Source of the DNA: a virus
DNA: 25,642 bases
Direction: 5' to 3' (one strand)
IMG/VR virus record: IMGVR_UViG_3300017613_001185
Span: 1-25,642 of that record
The notes below the pieces were generated by a model that saw nothing but the letters and a program-made list of their open reading frames with translations, did no database searches and had not been told where the DNA came from. Both the position numbers and the translations under genes were made by a program. Below are positions 6,528-13,170 of the stretch, piece by piece; position 1 is the first letter of the stretch; each line of letters starts with the position of its first letter.

Positions 6528-6947
6528 ATGCTTACAGACTACTCAGACTTGGAAAGTGAGATCAAAGATGCACCTGAACCTAAACTTCTAACTTCGGGAA
6601 CAGAAGTAAAAGCGAGGATCGTCATAGTTAACTCGGGCGTTAGTGAGAAGAATGACTGCACCTGGTACATGCCTACCTTCGACGTCCCTGATGATCCTAT
6701 GGTCATGATGTTCTCTGACTTTTTCTGGAATCTTGACAAGGACCTGCTTGAACCAAAGGACTATCAGCAAACTCTTTATAAATTCAAGCAGTTTGCGGAG
6801 GCCTTCGGTCTCGACTATAGCCGTCCCTTCAGTTGGGAAGATGACTTGCCAGGCCTTTCTGGATGGCTGATAGTTGGAATCCAAAAAGATAAAACTGGCC
6901 AGTATCCGGACAAAAACTCAGTGAGAAAGTACATTGCACCTAAATGA
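6528..6947 (+). CDS. Probable single-stranded DNA-binding protein (DUF669-like)
   Basis: Start chosen at 6528 (MLTDYSDLES) because TATGGAGGTAAC is its SD. An in-frame ATG at 6516 overlaps that SD. The 139-aa product has an OB-like beta pattern (GTEVKARIVIVNSG, WYMPTFDVPDDPMVMMF) and a helical segment (YKFKQFAEAFGLDYS). It ends with LSGWLIVGIQKDKTGQYPD, as in phage DUF669 or SSB-like proteins found next to Sak4-type ATPases. It would coat ssDNA during replication and annealing. The assignment is from overall pattern and position; there is no single diagnostic residue. Confidence 0.6.
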   Translation: MLTDYSDLESEIKDAPEPKLLTSGTEVKARIVIVNSGVSEKNDCTWYMPTFDVPDDPMVMMFSDFFWNLDKDLLEPKDYQQTLYKFKQFAEAFGLDYSRPFSWEDDLPGLSGWLIVGIQKDKTGQYPDKNSVRKYIAPK

Positions 6948-6955
6948 TTAACTTT

Positions 6956-7138
6956 GCTGACAGTGGCGGAATTGGCAAGTCGCATCGGGCAGGGTTCAAT
7001 TCCCTGCAATAAAGTATGATACTGGAATCCTTGCCATTGGAATTTAGACGCCTGAGGTATCCAGAAGAGGCCACAACCAAACTTACGTAGGACGGTAATT
7101 ACCTAATGTGGTCCAGGTTCGAATCCTGGCTGTCAGCA
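6956..7138 (+). tRNA. tRNA-like element (Leu-like) interrupted by a long insert
   Basis: GCTGACAG (6956-6963) pairs perfectly with CTGTCAGC (7130-7137), like an acceptor stem with one extra pair. It is followed by TG and a D-arm-like GCGGAATTGGCAAGTCGC (6966-6983), close to bacterial tRNA-Leu. The 3' side has a consensus T-arm: CCAGG, loop TTCGAAT, CCTGG (7113-7129). About 130 nt lie between the arms. A hairpin CAGGG/TTCAATT/CCCTG (6990-7006) could be the anticodon arm (CAA, Leu), but five extra bases precede it and position 37 would be T. Between it and the T-arm are more stems (CTGGA 7022-7026 with TCCAG 7060-7064). D-loop bases TGGCAAG (6973-6979) also pair with CTTGCCA (7030-7036). It may be a tRNA with an insert, a decayed tRNA or a tRNA mimic. 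Confidence 0.42.
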
Positions 7139-7193
7139 ACTTTTAAATTACCAAAAACGTACATTTAACAATCTTTGGGAAAAATCAAAAGCG
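7139..7193. other. Non-coding spacer with a shared motif and a half-site
   Basis: This spacer between the two RNA elements has no reading frame of note. It carries AAAACGTACATTT (7154-7166), an inverted match to the segment at 1777-1790. It also carries TTTAACAATCT (7164-7174), which differs by one base from a dyad-repeat half-site. No clear promoter hexamers are visible. Confidence 0.4.
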
Positions 7194-7359
7194 CAATCTC
7201 CAACAATTAGTAGGCCAGGTGTGGGTGGGTAAGTTCTCTATATAGCCAGAGAACAGTTGATGTATAACTACTAGTTCGGGCTTGGGAGGCCAACAGGTAG
7301 AACGATATTACTTTGAAGAAAAATATCATTAGGTGCCAGGTGGTTGGTGTTGGAGATTG
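7194..7359 (+). ncRNA. Predicted structured RNA closed by a 12-bp long-range stem
   Basis: CAATCTCCAACA (7194-7205) is a perfect complement of TGTTGGAGATTG (7348-7359), closing a domain of about 166 nt. Inside are a 7-bp hairpin GTTCTCT/AGAGAAC (7233-7254), a nested hairpin GTTC/GAAC (7274-7303) containing TTGG/CCAA around GAGG, and GATATT/AATATC (7304-7327). There is no open frame of significance. The 3' strand of the closing stem merges with dyad repeat copy 5 and ends 36 nt before the ribbon-helix-helix-like gene, so it could be that gene's leader or a free phage RNA. I do not recognise it as a known riboswitch, ribozyme or large phage RNA. Strand is inferred from the flanking + genes. Confidence 0.5.
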
Positions 7360-7378
7360 TTCAATTATTGAACGAACT
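7354..7378. repeat. 25-bp dyad repeat, copy 5
   Basis: Outer arms AGATT and GAACT, centre TTA, core intact. It lies 17 nt before the start of the ribbon-helix-helix-like gene and shares its first six bases with the 3' strand of the RNA closing stem. The position suits autoregulation by the adjacent gene's product. Confidence 0.85.
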
Positions 7379-7395
7379 TGAAAGGAGCTTAACTT

Positions 7396-7638
7396 ATGTC
7401 TGAAGACTACAAACCAAAGTTCTCATTTGAAATAACTGAGGAGCAAAAAGTCCGTGCCAATCGACTTCTCTCCACCTATGGCTTACGCAAGAGTGTGTTC
7501 TCTGTGGTCTTAGACGACGTGCTTGACCTGATCGAGAAGCATGGTCAAGTGGTCATCGGCGTCATTCTTGACGGTGCCACTAAACCAAGAGAAATAATAC
7601 CTATTCTTGCCAAGGCAGAAAGGAAAGGTGAAGCATAA
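7396..7638 (+). CDS. Possible ribbon-helix-helix DNA-binding protein (80 aa)
   Basis: SD GAAAGGAGC lies before the ATG, with dyad repeat copy 5 directly upstream. Residues 7-50 run as a beta segment (PKFSFEIT), a helix (EEQKVRANRLLSTYG) and a second helix (RKSVFSVVLDDVLDLIEKHG). This strand-helix-helix order and length fit the Arc/MetJ ribbon-helix-helix fold, whose dimers bind short palindromes through the strand. The remaining 30 residues may form an oligomerisation tail. The fold call is by eye and the typical G-x-S/T turn between helices is not exact. If right, this is the leading candidate for binding the 25-bp dyad repeats. The next gene follows at once. Confidence 0.5.
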   Translation: MSEDYKPKFSFEITEEQKVRANRLLSTYGLRKSVFSVVLDDVLDLIEKHGQVVIGVILDGATKPREIIPILAKAERKGEA

Positions 7639-7639
7639 G

Positions 7640-7849
7640 ATGGCAACCATTGAAGACCTACCCAACACACCTATCACCGACATGACTACCGACGAGGCGA
7701 TCGAACACCTTCGACAAATCCGCCTGTCTCGTAGAATCCCCAAGAAAAAACAGTCAAAGGCTACGGTTATAAAAAAAGCAAAAGCAAAAGCTGTTCCTAA
7801 GGTCAGTCCTGAGGAAGCAAAGGAATTATTAAAACTACTCGGAGGATAA
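7640..7849 (+). CDS. Small basic protein of unknown function (69 aa)
   Basis: Start at 7640 (MATIEDLPNTPI), one base after the previous stop, with AAAGGTGAAG upstream. The alternative in-frame ATG at 7607 is inside the previous gene. The N-terminal half is acidic (DMTTDEAIEHLRQIR). The middle is strongly basic (RRIPKKKQSKATVIKKAKAKA) and probably disordered. The C-terminus is a short helix (SPEEAKELLKLLGG). The basic stretch suggests nucleic-acid contact. It sits in an operon with the ribbon-helix-helix-like and ParB-methyltransferase genes, so an accessory role with either is conceivable. Confidence 0.55.
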   Translation: MATIEDLPNTPITDMTTDEAIEHLRQIRLSRRIPKKKQSKATVIKKAKAKAVPKVSPEEAKELLKLLGG

Positions 7850-7854
7850 ACCAA

Positions 7855-9168
7855 ATGCCTGACATTGATGTAGGCACCGTAGCAATGGTGTCGTTAGACG
7901 AGATAGAAGTCGGTGAACGTGCTAGGGAAGTAATGGGTGACTTGGATGGGCTGGAAGGTTCGATGAAAGAAAGCGGGCTGATCCAACCACTTGCGGTTAA
8001 ACACTATGGGGATGGAAAGTATTTACTCTTAGCAGGTGGACGTAGGTATCAAATATTAAGGAAGAACAGTGTAGAATCAATCCCTATTCGCATCTATCCT
8101 TCTGATATAACTGAGCTTGAGGTTAAGGTAATTGAACTTGCAGAAAACTTCTTTCGTAAGGACATGGAGCACTGGGAATTTGACAATCTAGTCCGTGAGA
8201 CTCACCAACTCCAACAAACAATCCACGGAGTCAAGGCACCTGGTCCTGGAAATCTTGGTTGGTCAGTTGAAAACACAAGCAAGATGATAGGTAAGTCTAA
8301 AGGCGGTGTATCAGATGCAATAAAGAGAGCTGAGGCACGAGACGCCTTTCCCGAACTCTTCGATCATTGCAAGACACAGAAGGATGCAACTAATGTACTG
8401 AAGAAAATGGACGAAGCAGTTATTAAGGAAGTCCTTGCACAAAAGATAGAACTTGGAAAGGCAAGTAATCAAGTTCAACAACTATCAAAATCCTTCGTCC
8501 TTGGAGATTTTTTTGAGAAGGTGAAGGAAATCCCAGATGGGATAATGCACTTGGTTGAGATAGACCCACCTTACTCAATCGACTTGAATAAGAAGAAGAA
8601 AAGTGGAGGTGAGTCACAGTATGTAAAGGAAGATTACAACGAAGTGGGTGTCCAAGACTACGACGACTTCCTGCTTAAAGTATTCAATGAGTGTTATCGA
8701 GTCATGGCTGACCACTCATGGTTAATCTGCTGGTTCGCACCTGAGCCTTGGTTCGATCAAGTATACATATCCCTATGCTCTGCTGGATTCCAAACTACTC
8801 GAATGTGCGGCATCTGGACTAAACCCTCTGGCCAATCAATGAGGCCTGAGATGTACCTCTCAAATTGCTACGAGATGTTCTTCTATGCATGGAAGGGCCG
8901 GCCTGCACTAAACAAACCAGGTCGTCTGAACCACTTCTCCACTCCTCCAGTTCCTGCAAACCAAAAGACTCACCCTACTGAGCGACCAGTTGAGTTGATG
9001 AAGGAAATTTACAACACCTTTGCCTTTCCTGGATCACGTGTCCTCATCCCCTTCCTTGGTTCAGGCAATGGACTGATAGCTGCGGACGAACTTGGGATGG
9101 CAGGCTTAGGATATGAACTTGGGAAAGGTTACAGGGATTCATTCTTGGTGAAGGTTTATGGAAAGTAA
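7855..9168 (+). CDS. ParB-like DNA-binding domain fused to a beta-class DNA methyltransferase
   Basis: A DNA-modification enzyme with its own ParB-type module. In the 437-aa product, residues 10-105 match the ParB/Srx N-terminal domain, with GGRRYQILR at 61-69 and ENFFRKDM at 97-104. Residues about 137-158 look like the ParB helix-turn-helix (SVENTSKMIGKSKGGVSDAI). The C-terminal half is a SAM-dependent amino-methyltransferase. Catalytic motif DPPY is at 237-240, HPTERP at 373-378 and the SAM-binding FLGSGNG at 400-406. The order IV before I is that of beta-class N6-adenine or N4-cytosine enzymes. No restriction gene is adjacent, so protection from host restriction or regulation is likely. 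The helix-turn-helix makes it the second candidate for binding the dyad repeats. SD CTCGGAGG is good. Confidence 0.85.
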   Translation: MPDIDVGTVAMVSLDEIEVGERAREVMGDLDGLEGSMKESGLIQPLAVKHYGDGKYLLLAGGRRYQILRKNSVESIPIRIYPSDITELEVKVIELAENFFRKDMEHWEFDNLVRETHQLQQTIHGVKAPGPGNLGWSVENTSKMIGKSKGGVSDAIKRAEARDAFPELFDHCKTQKDATNVLKKMDEAVIKEVLAQKIELGKASNQVQQLSKSFVLGDFFEKVKEIPDGIMHLVEIDPPYSIDLNKKKKSGGESQYVKEDYNEVGVQDYDDFLLKVFNECYRVMADHSWLICWFAPEPWFDQVYISLCSAGFQTTRMCGIWTKPSGQSMRPEMYLSNCYEMFFYAWKGRPALNKPGRLNHFSTPPVPANQKTHPTERPVELMKEIYNTFAFPGSRVLIPFLGSGNGLIAADELGMAGLGYELGKGYRDSFLVKVYGK

Positions 9169-9328
9169 AAAACGCCGCCCTTACATAAAACACAAAGCAG
9201 TCCAGGAAATCTTCAAAGAAAATCCTGATCTGCTTAAGAAACTAATCCATGAGGCTAAAAAGAACTTCCGCACTCCACCTGAGCAGTTAATCTACTACAC
9301 GTGGAAGTGTATAGACTTCATGGAATAG
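9158..9328 (+). CDS. Very small basic protein (56 aa)
   Basis: A short frame from ATG 9158 to TAG 9326-9328 that overlaps the methyltransferase end by 11 bp and has GGTGAAGG upstream. The product MESKKRRPYIKHKAVQEIF... is basic and helical, with a second helical part PEQLIYYTWKCIDFM. It fills the gap before the polymerase gene. The last two bases of its stop are the first bases of dyad repeat copy 6, as at copy 1. Function unknown. It is short, but position and coupling support it. Confidence 0.6.
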   Translation: MESKKRRPYIKHKAVQEIFKENPDLLKKLIHEAKKNFRTPPEQLIYYTWKCIDFME

Positions 9329-9351
9329 TTTGTTCAATAATTGAACGATCT
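9327..9351. repeat. 25-bp dyad repeat, copy 6
   Basis: Outer arms AGTTT and GATCT, centre TAA, core intact. It lies between the stop of the 56-aa gene (sharing AG) and the SD of the DNA polymerase gene, ending 11 nt before its ATG. This is the tightest spacing to a start codon. Confidence 0.85.
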
Positions 9352-9362
9352 AAGGAGGAAGA

Positions 9363-11873
9363 ATGAGAAATACCTACGTCAGCCCATCTGGAGATCGCTA
9401 TGCAAAACTAGGTGTCTGTGGCGAACAACCTGGTCAGTGGGAAGCTCGTAAAGGAAAACCTTTCATCGGGCCTGCCGGTCAAGGTCTCAACGAATGCCTT
9501 CAAATGACTCGTATTCCTCGTACTGGGTTGTACCTTACGAATGTAATAAAAGACCTCGATGCTCCACTCCGCAGCTACATCAACATAAACTATAACAGAC
9601 AAGACTGGACTATTTCTGCAGAAGGAAACAAGTACATCAATGAACTAGCTGAGGAACTCAAAGCCCTAAACCTCAATGCAATCGTAGCTTTTGGAAATGT
9701 AGCCTTGATTGCTCTGACAAGCCGTGTAGGAATAACCAAGTGGCGTGGGAGCGTCCTTGAGTCAACCATAGTCCCTGGGCTTAAAGTAATCCCTACCTTC
9801 CACCCTGCAACTTTCATTCCACCAAAGTTCAACTTCCTTAACAAACCTTTAATTTGTGAAGACCTCTTAAGAGCTAAGGACGAAAGTGAGTATCACGAGA
9901 TCAGAAGAACTGCTCGAAACATCAGGATCAAACCTGACTTCCGCCAATCAGTCGACGTCCTTAACTTCTGTTACGAAAAAGGAATGCGAGGTCAAACAAT
10001 AGACATGGACATCGAAGTCATCCATGAGGAACTCGACTGCATCGCCTTCTCCTGGTCTCCAACTGAAGCCATCTCCATCCCCTTCCGTGATCAGCAAGGA
10101 GACTACTTCACCATTGACCAAGAGCACGAAATAATGCTTTTGATTGCAAAGATTCTTGAAGAAGAAAAGATAGCCAAGCGTGGGGCTTACTTCATATTCG
10201 ATACTCAATTCATGCTACATAAGTATGGTATTAGACCTCGTGGTGAAATTCACTGTACTCAAATAGCCCAGAAGATTTCCCTCCCTGATTACTCCGCAGG
10301 CCTTGACTTCGTCACTACCAACCACACTGACATTCCTTATTACAAACAAGACGGTAAGCAATGGATGAAGATGGGGACTGGCACCTGGGAGGAGTGGTGG
10401 AACTACAACGGCATGGATTCTATTGCAACATCTGCTTCCCACCCAAGACAGATTGAAATCTTAATGAAGCAAAAGAACATGGACACCTACGATCGCCAAC
10501 GAAAGTTAATCAAACCTCTTATTTATATGATGGAAAGGGGGATTAAACTTGACGTTGACGGCATGTTGAGGGATAAGGAAGAAGAACAAGCAAAACTGGA
10601 CACGTTAATCGAATCCCTCCACAAGGAAGTCGGCTATGAAATAAACCACAACTCACCACAACAGGTAATGAAGTATTTCTACGGCGACCTTGGTATTAAA
10701 CCTTATAAGAAAAGGAATACAAAAGGAAAGTATGTAGAAACCTCAGACGTCGACGCACTCAAACGCATCTCCCGTCGAGGTTTCCCTGCTGCTCAAATAA
10801 TGCTTGACATTCGTAGTTTGAGCAAGCGCATTTCAACTTATTTGAATGTCAGGAAGGCGGATAAAGATGGAAGATACAGAAGTAGCTACAACCCAGTCGG
10901 TGCTGAGACTGGTAGACTCAGTTCAGGAGAAACTATCTTTGGCACAGGAGGAAATCAACAGAATTGGCCTCATGATCTCCTTAGATTTTTCCTCTTCGAT
11001 GAAGGGTATATCGGATACTCTTTCGACCTTAGCCAAATTGAGAACAGAATTGTTGCTTATGTTGGAGGAGTTATCGAACAAATCAGAGCCTTCGAGTCCG
11101 GCATCGACCTCCATCGACTAACCGCTTCAGTAATCCTCGGCAAGCCTTTCGATGAAGTCTCCTCCGAGGACGGCTCTTCCCCTCTCGGTGATGGAAGGCA
11201 GAGTGAACGCTACTGGGGCAAGAAAGGAAATCATGCAACTAATTACGATGTAGGCTTCAAAACCTTTGCCCTCAAGAATGAAATGCCTGAAGCAGACGCC
11301 AAGCACATAATAGAACGTATCCATCGAGGTTATCCACAAATCAGAGGCGGTTACCACTTAACCATCCAACAGATGCTTAAGAAGAACCGGATAGTCGAAA
11401 ACCTAATGGGACGCAAGCGCTTGTTCCTCGGCCCTATAATTCCTTCCTACCCTAACGTACCAAAAGGTGCTTGCCTTGACACCTTCCGCAAAGCCTACGC
11501 CCACCTACCTCAATCAACAACTGCTGACAAGATAAACGAACATGGAATAGAGTACATCTATTACAACCAAGACCTCTTTGCACCAATAGAACTCCTAACC
11601 CAAGTCCATGACTCTATAGTGTTCCAAATTCCTTTAACTATCCCTTGGATTGAACAGGCTAAGATGCTCCTGCTTATTAAAAAATCCTTAGAACAATCCC
11701 TATTCTGGCATGGAACTGAGATTAAAACTCCTGCTGACTTAGCCATAGGCTTCAATATGAACAAGAAGGATATGATAGAACTTAAAAGCAAAGAAATTCC
11801 AAATAGTGAGATTGATTTAGCAGGAAAATTAGAGGAGATCTATAATGAATTATGCCAAAATGTTCAATTATAG
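9363..11873 (+). CDS. DNA polymerase, family A, with N-terminal uracil-DNA-glycosylase-like domain
   Basis: The phage replicative polymerase, 836 aa in three modules. Residues 15-175 match family 4 uracil-DNA glycosylase: GEQPG (20-24) with Glu27, GKPFIGPAG (31-39), LYLTN (56-60), FGNVAL (110-115) and FHPATF (146-151). Residues 205-360 are a 3'-5' proofreading exonuclease with MDIE (Asp216, Glu218), FIFD (Asp280) and YNGMD (Tyr348, Asp352), all intact. Residues 380-836 are the PolA palm, fingers and thumb: ETGRLSS (515-521), motif A SFDLSQIENR (553-562, Asp555), motif B KKGNHATNYDVGF (620-632) and motif C QVHDSI (747-752, Asp750). A similar fusion is known from SPO1-like polymerases. SD AAGGAGGAAG follows dyad repeat copy 6. 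Whether the glycosylase domain is active cannot be told here. Confidence 0.92.
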   Translation: MRNTYVSPSGDRYAKLGVCGEQPGQWEARKGKPFIGPAGQGLNECLQMTRIPRTGLYLTNVIKDLDAPLRSYININYNRQDWTISAEGNKYINELAEELKALNLNAIVAFGNVALIALTSRVGITKWRGSVLESTIVPGLKVIPTFHPATFIPPKFNFLNKPLICEDLLRAKDESEYHEIRRTARNIRIKPDFRQSVDVLNFCYEKGMRGQTIDMDIEVIHEELDCIAFSWSPTEAISIPFRDQQGDYFTIDQEHEIMLLIAKILEEEKIAKRGAYFIFDTQFMLHKYGIRPRGEIHCTQIAQKISLPDYSAGLDFVTTNHTDIPYYKQDGKQWMKMGTGTWEEWWNYNGMDSIATSASHPRQIEILMKQKNMDTYDRQRKLIKPLIYMMERGIKLDVDGMLRDKEEEQAKLDTLIESLHKEVGYEINHNSPQQVMKYFYGDLGIKPYKKRNTKGKYVETSDVDALKRISRRGFPAAQIMLDIRSLSKRISTYLNVRKADKDGRYRSSYNPVGAETGRLSSGETIFGTGGNQQNWPHDLLRFFLFDEGYIGYSFDLSQIENRIVAYVGGVIEQIRAFESGIDLHRLTASVILGKPFDEVSSEDGSSPLGDGRQSERYWGKKGNHATNYDVGFKTFALKNEMPEADAKHIIERIHRGYPQIRGGYHLTIQQMLKKNRIVENLMGRKRLFLGPIIPSYPNVPKGACLDTFRKAYAHLPQSTTADKINEHGIEYIYYNQDLFAPIELLTQVHDSIVFQIPLTIPWIEQAKMLLLIKKSLEQSLFWHGTEIKTPADLAIGFNMNKKDMIELKSKEIPNSEIDLAGKLEEIYNELCQNVQL

Positions 11874-11881
11874 AATCTTGG
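11857..11881. repeat. Decayed dyad repeat, copy 7
   Basis: The left core TGTTCAA is kept with centre TTA, but the right core reads TAGAAT and the outer arms are lost. Its place matches the others: across the end of the polymerase gene and 20 nt before the next ATG. It may be a degenerate or weak site. Confidence 0.35.
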
Positions 11882-11901
11882 AAAAAAATTGAAAGGGGTT
11901 T

Positions 11902-13170
11902 ATGCAAAGACTCAAGCGGAAATTACCCAACTGGATCGAAGCGTTTATGCTCTACACTGAGAACACTGAACCTCCAACTTTATTCCGCAAGTGGACTGCA
12001 ATCTCAACTATCGCAAGCGCACTTCAGAGGAAGGTAAGAGTCGAATGGGGGACTGACTTAATTTTCTACCCTAACCTCTACATCATTCTTGTCGGCCCAA
12101 GCGCTACTGGAAAGGGCACAGCTATGACTCCTGCCCTTAACATAATGGATGAGATACCTGCAGTCAAACTATCTGCCCAAGCTACTTCCCTCCAAGCATT
12201 AATCAGAAGGTTAAAAGAAAACAACTTAACCGACATAGACATGGAAACCGCTGAGCAGATCTTCCACACCTCCATGACAATCTTCTCCGAAGAATTCACA
12301 GTCTTCCTCGGCTACCATAATCAAGAACTAATGGCTGCGCTGTGCAACTGGTACGATTGCAAGAACGTCTGGGAGTACGATACTATCTCACGAAACAAGG
12401 AAAAGATAATAGGTGTATGGGTCAATCTAATCGGAGGCACTACCCCTGACTTAATCCGAAGCTCCCTCCCTGTCGAGTCAATAGGTGGTGGCTTGACTAG
12501 TCGAATAATCTTCATCTTCGAAGAGACAAAAGGAAAACTAGTTGTCCTTCCCACAAAGACTCAAAGGGAACTAGAGCTCCGATCTTACCTAATAGAAGAC
12601 CTTGAAAAGATCTCCCTTCTTTCCGGTAGCTACCGATGGACACCTGGATTCGTAGACATCTGGACTGACTTCTGCCACGAGTGTGAGAACAGCCCTCCCT
12701 TCTATGATCCTAAGTTCGATGGATACCTTGGACGTCGCAGATCTCATGTGATGAAACTTTCAATGGTCATAAGTGCTTCGCACGGCAGGCATGACTATGT
12801 GTTATCAGGAGATGACTTGGAGGAAGCTATAATACTTTTGAAGGAAGCCGAAGTTAAAATGGGCCTCGTGTTTAGAGGCGTTGGCAAGAGCGATATGTCC
12901 GAACATCTACACAAAGCTATGGTATTTCTTGAGAATTCAAGAACAAGTGAAGTCCCCTTCTATCAATTTGCTAGGTACTTCGGAAATGATATGGATAAGT
13001 TTACAATGGAAAGAGTGCTCTTCACTCTTGAAGCAATGAAGAGGATTTCCTATCAAAGGAAACCAATGGCAGATGATATGATTAAGATACTTGACATGGA
13101 GATTGGAGATCGTTCAAAAATTGAACAGTCTAATCCACCTGAACTCTTGGAGTCTCCCCATAAGTCCTAA
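11902..13170 (+). CDS. DUF3987-like helicase/primase-type ATPase
   Basis: Probable replicative helicase partner of the polymerase. The 422-aa product has an N-terminal segment with WIEAFMLYTENTEPPTLFRKW and ISTIASALQRKV, as is usual in DUF3987 and phage helicase-like proteins. Walker A is GPSATGKGT at 65-73, a Walker B-like TIFSEE ends at Glu130-Glu131, and IGGTTPDLI near residue 175 is in a sensor position. No primase TOPRIM domain is seen, so it is the helicase half only. SD AAAGGGG lies 4 nt before the ATG. The C-terminal codons contain dyad repeat copy 8, and the last 41 bp overlap the convergent giant virion gene. Alternative: a DnaB-like or other AAA+ loader. Confidence 0.72.
   Translation: MQRLKRKLPNWIEAFMLYTENTEPPTLFRKWTAISTIASALQRKVRVEWGTDLIFYPNLYIILVGPSATGKGTAMTPALNIMDEIPAVKLSAQATSLQALIRRLKENNLTDIDMETAEQIFHTSMTIFSEEFTVFLGYHNQELMAALCNWYDCKNVWEYDTISRNKEKIIGVWVNLIGGTTPDLIRSSLPVESIGGGLTSRIIFIFEETKGKLVVLPTKTQRELELRSYLIEDLEKISLLSGSYRWTPGFVDIWTDFCHECENSPPFYDPKFDGYLGRRRSHVMKLSMVISASHGRHDYVLSGDDLEEAIILLKEAEVKMGLVFRGVGKSDMSEHLHKAMVFLENSRTSEVPFYQFARYFGNDMDKFTMERVLFTLEAMKRISYQRKPMADDMIKILDMEIGDRSKIEQSNPPELLESPHKS
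13107..13131. repeat. 25-bp dyad repeat, copy 8 (convergent junction)
   Basis: Outer arms AGATC and AGTCT, centre AAA, core intact. It is inside the helicase gene 3' end (encoding RSKIEQSN). On the other strand its AG helps form the TAG stop of the giant virion gene. It sits exactly where rightward and leftward transcription meet. No T-tract follows on either side, so it is not a classical terminator. Confidence 0.85.

Noticed and set aside
6956-7138. tmRNA or group I intron as the explanation of the interrupted tRNA-like element
   Set aside because: There is no Ala-type acceptor (G3-U70), no tag reading frame, and the insert is too short and lacks recognisable group I core pairings. Neither model is supported.
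10846-11121. 91-codon frame inside the polymerase gene
   Set aside because: It overlaps PolA motif A coding sequence in another frame and has no neighbours or SD to support it.
11852-12037. Short + frame bridging the polymerase and helicase genes
   Set aside because: It overlaps both genes in another frame and lacks an SD. The helicase start at 11902 has AAAGGGG and explains the region.
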